A stretch of 13,160 nucleotides of DNA from the NCBI GenBank assembly GCA_904501665.1, contig CAJGBT010000026.1:1-13160 (forward strand). Reading direction: 5' to 3'. Position numbers and translations under genes: made by a program. Under the pieces are notes generated by a model, which saw nothing but the letters and a program-made list of their open reading frames with translations, did not search any database and had not been told where the DNA came from. Source of the DNA: an uncultured Bacilli bacterium (GTDB lineage Bacteria > Bacillota_I > Bacilli_A > Mycoplasmatales > Mycoplasmoidaceae). This document shows, one piece after another, positions 1 to 7,486 of this stretch (positions are counted from its first letter, which is position 1; every line of letters starts with the position of its first letter).

Positions 1-156
1 ATAAGGATTAATGAATGAGTGCAAACTTCTTCCTGTAAGTTTCTCTATTCTATCTTTTGTATTGTGCAATCAGTTGTCATATGTTGATGATGCTGTTCAT
101 CCCATATCTCACTCAAACTCATATAGTTGTTTAAGTGGAGTTCAAGCAGTATTTTT
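1..156 (-). pseudogene. Unrecognised partial or decayed reading frame at left edge
   Basis: With code 4 this minus-strand frame is open for 52 codons, from a TAA at 157-159 to the window edge, so any end lies outside. It has four TGA-encoded tryptophans and a protein-like tail (IEKLTGRSLHSFINPY). It is visibly less A+T-rich than the rest of the window. There is no start codon with a ribosome binding site. The same frame further upstream (157-240) also reads plausibly apart from TAA and TAG codons, which would fit CAA/CAG glutamine codons decayed by C-to-T changes. A second minus-strand frame (46-236) is also open, so the true frame is uncertain. I do not recognise the product. Confidence 0.25.
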
Positions 157-329
157 TTAATTATCAGTGCGACCTGTGATGGTCTATGTCATTGTCCCAT
201 ATCTTCCCCATTTCTGGGCAATTTATCTCAAACACTCTACATTCAACATTAAAAATTTTTTGCCAAATTCTGTTGTTCTTATAAAAAAAACCACAAATGA
301 TATATCTAAAAAAATTATTAGGATTCTAA

Positions 330-1226
330 ATGGAAAAAAAACAAATTTTACAAAAACTATTATTTAAATATCTTGATTTATCTGAAACACTAATACAAAA
401 AGATATTTTAATGGATGACTTATTGCAATACTTTTCAAAAATTATTGAAGAATTTATAAAGCAAAATTCAAGAGAATTTGAATGATCACTTGTAGGTGGT
501 ACTATGCTTTCTAAATGTTTTCATAATACTTATAGGTTATCTGAAGATATTGATATAACTTTTTTTTGTAGTTCAAAAGCATCTTCCAAAAATATTATGA
601 AAGATTTCTTGATGTTTTTTAAAAAAAAATTATATGATGATAAACTTATAGATTTCAATGATAGCAATATCTCATCTAAAGGTTTAATGAGAAGTTATTT
701 TAATATGCAATTTACTTATAAAGGATATAGCTATGATTTTGATTTAAAAAGTGTTATTAAAAATCAAAAATTGAAATTTGAAAAGAAGTCAATATTGAAT
801 ATAATTAGTAAAAACACAGAAAGTGAATTATCTTTTTCAATAAATACAGTAGAATTAGAGTATTTAATTGCGGAAAAAATGATTGCTTTTGAAAGAATGT
901 CTTTTGACAACATAGATGATGTTAGAAGAACTAGGCACATATATGATATTTATTCAATATTTACTAATAACTTATTATCTAATAATCAAGATACATGAAA
1001 ACGCATTAAAGATTTCTTTAATTGAATCCTAAAAAATATACAACACAATAAGGATAAAATCAAGCCATTCAATGAAAATATAATATTTGATACAAAAAAA
1101 ATGAGTTCTGAAGAAATTAAAACAAATATTGATGAATTAATAAAAAGAGAATGCTACAAAGAGGAAAAAGTAAGAAAAATTATAACTTGATTTAATGATT
1201 TAAAAATACTTATAGACTGTATATAA
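330..1226 (+). CDS. AbiEii/AbiGii-type nucleotidyltransferase toxin
   Basis: Code 4 gives 298 aa, with TGA tryptophans at several places including just before the core motif. The sequence shows the nucleotidyltransferase signature: GGT at residues 56-58, followed by RLSEDIDI with metal-binding aspartates D73 and D75. The earlier QKDILMDDLLQYF stretch (about residues 23-35) matches the helix that precedes the core in AbiEii proteins. Known family members are toxins of AbiE-type toxin-antitoxin pairs, which block phage growth by modifying RNA such as tRNA. That activity is inferred here from the family. The start at 330 has an AGGA box seven bases upstream and gives the full N-terminal helix; the internal ATG at 504 would remove the GGT motif. 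The usual AbiEi antitoxin gene upstream is not visible. A hairpin follows the stop codon. Confidence 0.8.
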
Positions 1227-1231
1227 TAAAA

Positions 1232-1254
1232 AATCATAACCTATAGTTATGATT
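1232..1254 (+). terminator. Hairpin after the toxin gene
   Basis: A perfect nine-base stem (AATCATAAC / GTTATGATT) with a five-base loop lies six bases after the stop codon of the AbiEii-type gene. No T-run follows it directly. A second small hairpin, GCCC-AAT-GGGC at 1260-1270, comes next. It probably ends the toxin transcript, but without the T-run this is a weak call. Confidence 0.4.
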
Positions 1255-1327
1255 AGTGTGCCCAATGGGCCTCTACATTGATTATTATATATTAATATTT
1301 TATTTTAAAATAAATTTATTTATTTTG

Positions 1328-1455
1328 AAACCTATCTTTTTAAACAACCCCTATAATTATAATTGGGAGTAGATGAAAAAATCCCCAATTTATATTATCG
1401 GGGATTTTTATGTTCACTTCAAAAACCACACTTTGAAAGGATCATATGTATTTTT
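1328..1455. repeat. Left arm of a long inverted repeat
   Basis: This 128-base arm matches the reverse complement of 1939-2067 with about ten mismatches and one single-base indel, or roughly 91-92 percent identity by eye. Each arm runs from a terminal-repeat-like outer edge to a ribosome binding site and the codons for MYF. The two arms therefore look like the front ends of two related mobile elements facing each other. Confidence 0.85.
1377..1409. terminator. Strong hairpin inside the left arm
   Basis: A perfect ten-base stem (AAAAATCCCC / GGGGATTTTT) with a 13-base loop ends in a T-run and starts after an A-run, so it could stop transcription from either side. Hairpins of this kind near insertion sequence ends shield the element from outside transcription. 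In the right arm (about 1986-2017) the matching stem has lost several pairs. Confidence 0.6.
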
Positions 1456-1565
1456 CCAAATTAAATGAAATTGCACAAATTAAACTTTTCTATAAACTTT
1501 TTAATGAGTTTATAAAAGAATATAACAATTGTAGATATCATTATTATTCTAAATTAGAAAAATAA
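1446..1565 (+). pseudogene. Short coding remnant in the left mobile element
   Basis: This 39-aa frame starts at an ATG preceded by GAAAGG and ends at TAA. It is helical and rich in Lys, Phe and Tyr. The start context is shared with the right-hand copy, and both begin with MYF. It is likely the front end of a mobile-element gene broken by stop codons; coding-like text continues in other frames to about 1640. The product is not recognised. Confidence 0.35.
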
Positions 1566-1664
1566 AAGGAATTATTTATGTGGAAAGGTATATGAAACCG
1601 ATTGATGCTATTAAATTAATATATAATTATGGGTAGAAGCGGCCCTGTTCAATAAGATGGTCCA

Positions 1665-1940
1665 TTAAACATTTTTAGTAATGTTATTTTTAATTGGTAA
1701 TTTACCAATATGATTAATTCATTCAAAATAACCATTATTAATCTTTTTATTAATTAATTTGATTATCTTGTTCTTAAAACCATATCATGTTGTTTTAGGC
1801 ATTAAAGGTAGACTAGTTAATTTAAAATATTGGTTTTCTGATTTAAATGTAGTTGTTATGATATTTAATTGATTAATAAATTTCCTAAACTTGGTTTCAA
1901 ATTTAAATCATAATAATAGATCATGATATTTTTTAGATAA
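1665..1940 (-). pseudogene. Coding remnant in the right mobile element
   Basis: This frame of about 92 codons uses TGA as tryptophan three times and ends at TAA (1665-1667). It contains SENQYFKLTSLPLMPKTTWY and GYFEWINHIGKLPIKNN, which look like real protein. The nearest ATG, at 1948 after a GAAAGGATCAT ribosome-binding context, is in a different frame. A run of five T just after it suggests that a single-base slip separated the start from the body. It is probably a piece of a transposase or element-borne protein that I cannot name. Confidence 0.4.
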
Positions 1941-2067
1941 AAATACATATGATCCTTTCAAAAGTGAGGTTTTTGAAGTGAACATAAAAATCACCAATAA
2001 AATAAATTAAGGATTTTTTCATCTACTCCCAATTATAGTTGTAGGGGTTGTTCAAAAAGATGGGTTT
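1939..2067. repeat. Right arm of a long inverted repeat
   Basis: Inverted partner of 1328-1455. The outer end carries AAACCCATCTTTTTGAACAA in reverse complement and the inner end carries the ATG and codons for MYF. Differences from the left arm are mostly single substitutions that also weaken the internal hairpin. Confidence 0.85.
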
Positions 2068-2350
2068 AAAAACATACCTTAATGTCTTTTAAATCATCAT
2101 GAGTGAAAATAGATATTTGTGAGATTACATCAGTTGCTGATTTACTATTAGCTAATAAAGTAATTAATTCTGGTTCCACTTTGCTCAAATCAAGATAATA
2201 CATTTTTATATTATTGTTGTGTGCTCAATTTAAAATACCTGTAGTTTTCCCTACTTGTCTAGCTCCTTTAACAACTAAAGATAATCCACTATTATTTAAA
2301 TATCATTCATGAATTTCATCTTCAAATAATCTTTTTTTAATAACTGACAT
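2066..2350 (-). pseudogene. AAA-type ATPase, truncated by mobile element
   Basis: This 94-aa frame starts at ATG 2350 and shows a Walker A motif (KGARQVGKTT) followed by the strand YYLDLS. The layout matches the N-terminus of the widespread ATPases with an AAA_14 domain and a C-terminal DUF4143, usually about 400 aa long. The frame stays open up to the boundary of the mobile-element arm, and its TAA stop is supplied by the element edge. Walker B and everything after it are missing. No continuation is visible on the far side of the element (before 1328). The gene is very probably inactive. Its original role is unknown, as for most of this family. Confidence 0.7.
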
Positions 2351-2380
2351 AATATGGATAATTATAATAAATTTAACTTT

Positions 2381-2436
2381 TTATTGCTATTTTGGTGCTT
2401 TTTTTATTAAAATTTATTGCTATTTTGGTGCTTTTT
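2381..2436. repeat. Two 23-base direct repeats
   Basis: The unit TTATTGCTATTTTGGTGCTT, extended by three more T, occurs at 2381-2403 and again at 2414-2436, a spacing of 33 bases. The pair sits 31 bases upstream of the truncated ATPase start, on the side where its promoter would be. It could be a tandem operator for that gene. The period is too short and the copies too few for a CRISPR array. Confidence 0.7.
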
Positions 2437-2578
2437 AAGTATATAAACCTAATTTATTTTTAAAAATTTAAATATTGATTTTTATCAGCAATAAGATTTT
2501 TAAATAAAAAATATTCAAAACATGCTATTATTCATATAAGCTAGCATACAAAAATTAACACATTATAAATATTTCTGC
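2437..2578. other. Intergenic region after csn2, no CRISPR array
   Basis: In type II-A loci the leader and CRISPR array usually follow csn2. This stretch is A+T-rich and holds no repeated 36-base unit, and nothing in it pairs visibly with the anti-repeat at 13059-13094. It may be a former leader, but that cannot be shown from the sequence. Confidence 0.5.
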
Positions 2579-3283
2579 TTAATTTATTAAATCATAATCA
2601 ATCATAAATTCTTTGTAGTTTGCAATTTCTAAATAGCTTTCAGAATTATTGTTAATAAAATAAATGAAATTAAAAAATTGAAGATAATTAGTAATTTCTT
2701 CATATGATAAATAATCTACATCGTTTAATATTATTAATGGTTTTTTATCATATGTCTTAATAACTTCTAATATATTCTTTATATTATCCTTATTAATAAA
2801 TTCATCAAGAATATCAATGTAATTAATTAAATCACATTTTGATAAATCATATTCTATTAATGAGATAAGTTCTTGTGGAAGTTGTTTTATTTTTTCGAGC
2901 AAGAATTGTTCTATTTCATTATTAATTTTATATACATCTTTTTCTTTTAAATATTTATGCACATTGTTATTTACTCGAGTAGATAAAATATCTTTAACCT
3001 TAGTAAATGGCGAAATAATAATAATATTTTTAGCATCAATAGTTATATTATTTAATTTTATTTGAGAACATCATGTTTTGTTGTTAAATATTAAGTCTTT
3101 AATTGATTTATTAGTATTAATTGATCTAACTAGTTTAAATCCTGAATATTCAAAGTAAAAAGATTTATTATTTTTAATAAAGCATATTTGATTTTGAAAA
3201 TTTTTACTAAACACTATTTTTGATTCTTCATCAATAGTTTTTTTAACATTTTGATAAAAATAATTTAAATTAATTCTATTCAT
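2579..3283 (-). CDS. csn2: Csn2 family CRISPR adaptation protein (type II-A)
   Basis: Code 4 gives 234 aa, close to the usual 220 or so, with a TGA tryptophan near residue 71. Csn2 is the type II-A marker, a ring-forming tetramer that binds free DNA ends and helps Cas1-Cas2 acquire spacers. The call rests on position directly after cas2, on length, and on the fold pattern: a beta-rich first 100 residues, a helical middle, and a late hydrophobic strand KPLIILNDVDYLSY as in the Csn2 core. There is no classical Walker A, as is normal for the family. Its ATG overlaps the cas2 stop as TAATG, so it is translationally coupled. Sequence similarity alone would be weak. Confidence 0.75.
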
Positions 3284-3630
3284 TATAATTTCCTATATCT
3301 TCTTTCATCATTGATTACTTCATTTTCATTTACTTCACCGGATAAAATCATACATCTTTGGTATTGGTATTCAGTTAAAACAAAAACCCTAATATTACCT
3401 TTAGGTGGTAAAATTTTTTTTAATTTTGCAATGTGTTGTTCTGATAATGTTTTCGATTGAATAACTCGAGAATAAATTGAATATTGTAATTGGACATATC
3501 CTAATTTTAAAATTGCATTTCTAAATAAAGTATAGAATTTATTTTCATCAGTTGTTACATTTGGTAAATCATACATTAAAATAACACGCATACTATTAAA
3601 ACTAGTTTTTTGTTCAATATGTTTGTTCAT
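3283..3630 (-). CDS. cas2: CRISPR-associated Cas2
   Basis: 115 aa from ATG 3630. Cas2 dimers bridge two Cas1 dimers in the spacer integration complex. The family's first strand is clear: MRVILMYDLPNVTT, with the conserved aspartate D21. The ferredoxin-like pattern follows, including YVQLQYSIYSRVI and GNIRVFVLTEYQYQRC. The start is uncertain. The ATG at 3591 (MRVILM) is the more usual Cas2 beginning but has no good ribosome binding site. The ATG at 3630 adds 13 residues and overlaps the cas1 end by 29 bases. The gene overlaps csn2 by one base (TAATG). Confidence 0.9.
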   Translation of the reverse strand: MNKHIEQKTSFNSMRVILMYDLPNVTTDENKFYTLFRNAILKLGYVQLQYSIYSRVIQSKTLSEQHIAKLKKILPPKGNIRVFVLTEYQYQRCMILSGEVNENEVINDERRYRKL

Positions 3631-4513
3631 TTTCTAGAAAATCTCAAGAATAATCAAATTGAATAGAGTGATCACTAAAATTATTATTTAACAATCAATC
3701 AATTACTTTATCTATACTATTATTTAAAAATTCTCATTTACCATTAATTTCAATCTTAAAATTAGCAATATAATCTAATAAACAACTTTTTATGTCATTA
3801 TTAAAATGACCTTTTTCTAAAATGATATTCCTATCATATAGTGCTTTAACAAAGATATCAATAATAATTCTAAATATTTCTACAATGTCATAAGCTAACG
3901 GAAAAGGTGAGTATATGCTTCCATGAAAAAAAGCAATATTATGATTTAATCCTTTTTTAGCTATGGACCTAGCTACCATATTGGTAATTATTACATATCC
4001 ATAGTTTAAACAAGCATTTATTAAATTATTATCATTACGATTAAACTTTGAACCATATAACTGTCTAAAAAAATGATTTGCTAATTTTGCTTCAATCATG
4101 TTATCTTCTAAATCTAAATCACTATCATATATATCAGTAGATAAATTTAATTGATGTAGCAAATTTACCTGATTTGACATCTTGATGTCTAATATTCATT
4201 TTCAACAACTTTTTTTATATTCTTTAGTTCATTCCATTTGCTTTTGAAAATTGATAAAACTTTGCTGTTGAATTTTGTATCCAAGAATATAAGAATTAGG
4301 CAATTTCTTTTGATTACATAATATTATGCATACTCCGTTATTAATAAGATCATTAATCACATTAACACTCATATTAATATGATTTTCAGTTACTAATAAA
4401 ACATCAATATCATTCATTGGTATAGTTAGTCTTTTGTCATTATAAATAACTAAACTATTCATATAACTTTTAAGTAAGCAAGGGTTTTCAATATCAATAA
4501 TTTTTCATCCCAT
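3602..4513 (-). CDS. cas1: CRISPR-associated endonuclease/integrase Cas1 (type II)
   Basis: Code 4 gives 303 aa, the normal length for type II Cas1. A standard-code reading splits it at several TGA codons. The N-terminus is typical (MGWKIIDIENPCLLKSY), with the beta-rich half up to about residue 80. The catalytic glutamate (NMIEAKLANHFF, E141), histidine (AFFHGS, H197) and second glutamate (YDIVEIFR, E212) are all present, so the integrase should be active. AGAAAGG lies nine bases before the ATG. Cas1 integrates new spacers together with Cas2 and Csn2. In type II-A spacer choice also needs Cas9, which is not in this window, and this makes an adaptation module without it odd. Confidence 0.93.
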
Positions 4514-4631
4514 GTATAATACCTTCTTTCTGCGGTTTAACCACAAATTAAGTATTATATATGAAACAATTAAGATTACCTTATTAGGAAAAACTCTTTT
4601 GTTAATAATTATGTATTCTATCTAAATGATT
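4514..4631 (-). promoter_or_regulatory. Probable cas1 promoter region with palindrome
   Basis: The 118 bases between the ClpB-like gene and cas1 are the only real gap in the seven-gene minus-strand row. A TATAAT box lies at 4554-4559 (minus strand) with no convincing -35 box, as is common in Mollicutes. Between it and the cas1 ribosome binding site is the imperfect palindrome GCGGTTTAACCAC (4532-4544), a possible operator. This suggests cas1-cas2-csn2 can be transcribed separately. No trace of a cas9 reading frame is visible here. Confidence 0.4.
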
Positions 4632-6518
4632 TTATTCATTTTGAAATTCAATGTCTAATTTAGAATCTTTAAATGATATCTCTAATTTAGATAATATGTT
4701 GTTGTTCTTATTATTTCTAATTTTTTCAAAATTATTAAAAATAAATTCACTTAATGGATCAACAAAATTAGTTTCTAATTCTGTTATAACTCCACGACCA
4801 CCCATATTCCTATTATAAGATTTCATAATTTTTTGAACTATTAGATCAATAGTATTATTTTTAAAATAAATTTCTATATTTTTCTCTTCCCTAAGATTTT
4901 CTTGTATTTTATTAAGCTTAGATTCTACTATTTGATGAATAATATTTTCATCTTTAATAAAATTAAAAGGAACTATATTTTTATAATTTATTCTATTTAA
5001 TATTTCTGGTCTACCAAGTTCAACATTAAAATACTTAGAAACTTCTTCAATAAAAGCTTTTCTTACTTCTGCTTCATCATTTGAATTATTTAGTTGATTT
5101 GTAGCACCTATGTTTGATGTAAATATTATAAATGTTTCACTAAAATCAATGATTTCTCCTTGAGATGACTTTAATCTTCCATCTTCAAGAATTTGTAAGA
5201 ATTTATCCATGATTTTACTATGGGCTTTTTCAATTTCATCAAATAGTAGAATAGAAAAAGGTTTTTGTTTGACTGCATTTGTTAATTCTCCGCCTACATC
5301 AAAACCGATATAACCAGGAGGAGCTCCAATTAATCTTTGATCACTATGTTCATGATTAAATTCTGACATATCAAATCTTATAATTCTATTTTCATCACCA
5401 AAAACAAATTCACTAATTGATTTAGCTAATTCTGTTTTACCAACACCAGTTGGACCTACGAAGAATAATATACCTTTTGGTTTTTTATTATTATTTATTG
5501 AATGAACAATCCCATTCATTCCTGTGTAACTTCTAATTAATGATTTGATTGCACATTTTATAGCATATTCTTGTCCTTTAACTCTTTTAGATAAGATTTC
5601 TTTAATTTTTTTAATTCTTTCAAAATCAATTTTTTCTCATTCTGATTCTTTCTTATTAAAAGAAACAATTGAATATAATTCTTTAAATGAAAGTTCTTTA
5701 TCTATAATCAATGGATTTATTTTAGAAAATTGAAATAATTCTCTAAAAGACATCCCATCACTTAATGTAATAACTTCTTTAAAATCTTGATGTCCTACTT
5801 CTTTGCAAGATGGTTTCAAAGCTATAAATTGATTTTTAAAGATCTTATAGAAGTTTTCTCTTTCATTTTTATTTGGAACTAATATAGATAATGAGTTAAA
5901 TTCCACATTATTATTAGATATAAATTGATTAAAACCTTGTGTTGATCTTGCAATAATTACAAATTTAAACTTAGTTTTTATAAATTTATTTGTCTCTTCA
6001 TTTTCAAATTCTATAAATAAATTTATAAGTTTTGCTAATTGTATTGGTTCTAAATTAGCATTTTTTTCAAGTAAAACATCACCAAGTTTTAATATAAAAA
6101 TTTTTGATTTTGGTCTTTCATTATTTTTACTTTTTTGATATTCATCTCTTACTAAATCAATGAAATCAATTAATGAATTAGCAATTGATGGTTCATTAAA
6201 ATCGTCAAACTCATCCTTGTTTTCATTTGTTTTAATATCAATAATTTGATTTTGGTTTAAATAATCTACAATACCTTGATTTGGTGAAAAATATTTAATA
6301 GTATTATAATTCATTTGTTTTGCGCATTCACAGATAAAAGTTGTTAATTCTATGAATGTAGTTTTTTCATCTAATGGTTTTAATTTTAAAGCATCACATA
6401 ATGACTTATAATCATCTGATTTTGAATATATTATTTCATCTACATTTTCAGAAACAAGCAAAATATTTTTTTGTTCCATTTTAATAATTAATTGTTTTAA
6501 TGAATTAAAAAAAGACAT
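4632..6518 (-). CDS. Two-module AAA+ ATPase, degenerate first module and ClpB-type second module
   Basis: Code 4 gives 628 aa. Residues 335-600 match the second ATPase ring of ClpB: Walker A GPTGVGKTELAK (from 355), RFDMSEFNHEHSDQRLIGAP, GYIGFDVGGELT, Walker B ILLFDEIEKA (D427-E428), sensor-1 FTSNIG, arginine finger region GRPEILNRI, and sensor-2 NMGGRGV. The first 330 residues keep AAA-like strands and the closing segment LSDGMSFRELF, but show no Walker A or B. It resembles bacterial Cdc48/Ycf46-like ATPases fused to a ClpB-type module. Such machines unfold or remodel proteins; the target here is unknown. There is no Clp N-domain and no ClpP-binding loop that I can see. The ATG overlaps the stop of the preceding gene (TAATG), with AAAGG upstream. 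It is the last gene of the four-gene operon. Confidence 0.8.
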
Positions 6519-7486
6519 TATTTTTTCCTTTCTTTTTTTAGACTTTGAGCCATTAACTTTGGTTGCTCAAAATCTCTTTTAATATCAATAATTTTATATG
6601 TATATCCAATTTTAATAATATCATCTAATAATTTTTTAGTTGTTTCTTCGCAAGCATGACCTATGTAATTACCTAATTTATAACTTATATGCATTGTTGA
6701 ATCAAAATTAATTGATACAGTATTATTTTTAGAATTAATAAATGATATTTTTAATACTATATTATCATTATCATCAATTTTTCAAATTGGTTGAATTTTT
6801 TGATTAATAGCAAAACCTTGTTTTTTTAATGAATTAACTACATCTGTAGAAAATCTTTTAACTTTTTTTCACTCAGCCTCTTTAGAAACCAGGTAAGCAC
6901 CAACATCTTTTAACTGATTGATATCTTTTATTTCTTTAATTTTTTTAGATAATGAAAGTTTTAGTTCCGAACTTATATTTAGTTTTTGAATTTCATCAAG
7001 TGATTGTTTTGTATATTTTTTTATCTTTTCATTATCCAAAATATTTGTTTCAACTATATTAATATATTTATCAAAATTAGTATTTGTTATAGCAATATTA
7101 TTTGATCTTAAGTATTCAATAACTTCATTTGTTAATATACCATGTTTTTTAATTTTATCTAATAAATTAAAATCTTGATTTTCACCTAAATTTTTATAAA
7201 AATTATTAGAAATAATTTCTTTATTAAAATTAGATAAATTTACCATCGCTTTTCTTATAGAGTCCATTCTTGCAAGAAATGATATGTACTCAGCATTATT
7301 ATTAGTTTTTTTTGTTGCTTGAATATAATCAATAATTTTTTGAGCATCTTTAATTAATTTTTCATTTTCATTAGCAATTGATTTATCAACTCATTTATTA
7401 ATTTCTTTGATTTCATTAATAATATCATTACAAGCATTAACATGTATATTTTGTGAATCTAGTTCTATTCAAATTGAATGTGACAT
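6518..7486 (-). CDS. Helical protein with DUF2997-like C-terminus
   Basis: Code 4 gives 322 aa with TGA tryptophans, including one at the fragment joint near 6869. Residues 1 to about 200 are helical and charged, with likely short coiled coils. The last 90 residues are alpha/beta and contain LGNYIGHACEETTKKLL. The GxxCxxxTxxL spacing recalls the small DUF2997 proteins, which in many bacteria are encoded beside Ycf46/Cdc48-like AAA ATPases. That resemblance is by eye only. Neighbours support it, since the next gene is such an ATPase. Start and stop codons both overlap the neighbouring genes as TAATG, with AAAGGAGA before the start. A role as adaptor or substrate carrier for the ATPase is inference. 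Confidence 0.6.

Larger units (their letters stand above)
1328..1664 (+). mobile_element. Insertion-sequence-like remnant, left copy
   Basis: The left end (CCTATCTTTTTAAACAACCCC, from 1331) and the right end at 1641-1660 (GGCCCTGTTCAATAAGATGG) are imperfect inverted repeats of each other, sharing the core CCATCTTnTTGAACA. Inside are a strong hairpin, a GAAAGGATCAT ribosome-binding context and a short frame from 1446 (39 aa, beginning MYFSKLNE). Another short frame begins MKPIDAIK near 1590. About 330 bp is too short for an intact insertion sequence, so this is a deletion derivative or MITE-like unit. No clear target duplication is visible. I cannot assign a transposase family. Confidence 0.5.
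1665..2067 (-). mobile_element. Insertion-sequence-like remnant, right copy
   Basis: It reads leftward from a terminal-repeat-like end at 2044-2064 (reverse complement CCCATCTTTTTGAACAACCCC). It contains the right arm of the inverted repeat and the frameshifted coding remnant at 1665-1940. Its inner end meets the right end of the left copy without its own opposite terminal repeat, so it is truncated. Its outer edge interrupts the ATPase gene at 2066-2350. Confidence 0.5.

Noticed and set aside
167..367. Plus-strand 66-aa frame as the AbiEi antitoxin
   Set aside because: It lacks any AbiEi-like helix-turn-helix pattern, overlaps the toxin start in another frame and reads as a shadow sequence.
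2381..2436. Direct repeats after csn2 as a minimal CRISPR array
   Set aside because: The unit is 23 bases with a 10-base gap, not about 36 with about 30, there are only two copies, and the unit does not pair with the anti-repeat.
3602..4513. cas1 as a pseudogene broken by stop codons
   Set aside because: All interruptions are TGA, which codes for tryptophan in Mollicutes, and the catalytic residues are intact.
4514..4631. Remnant of a cas9 C-terminus before cas1
   Set aside because: All minus-strand frames contain stops and none shows recognisable Cas9 text; the stretch looks like a promoter.
5545..5733. Plus-strand 62-aa frame
   Set aside because: It is a shadow of the ClpB-like gene and spans its TGA tryptophan; no independent start signal.
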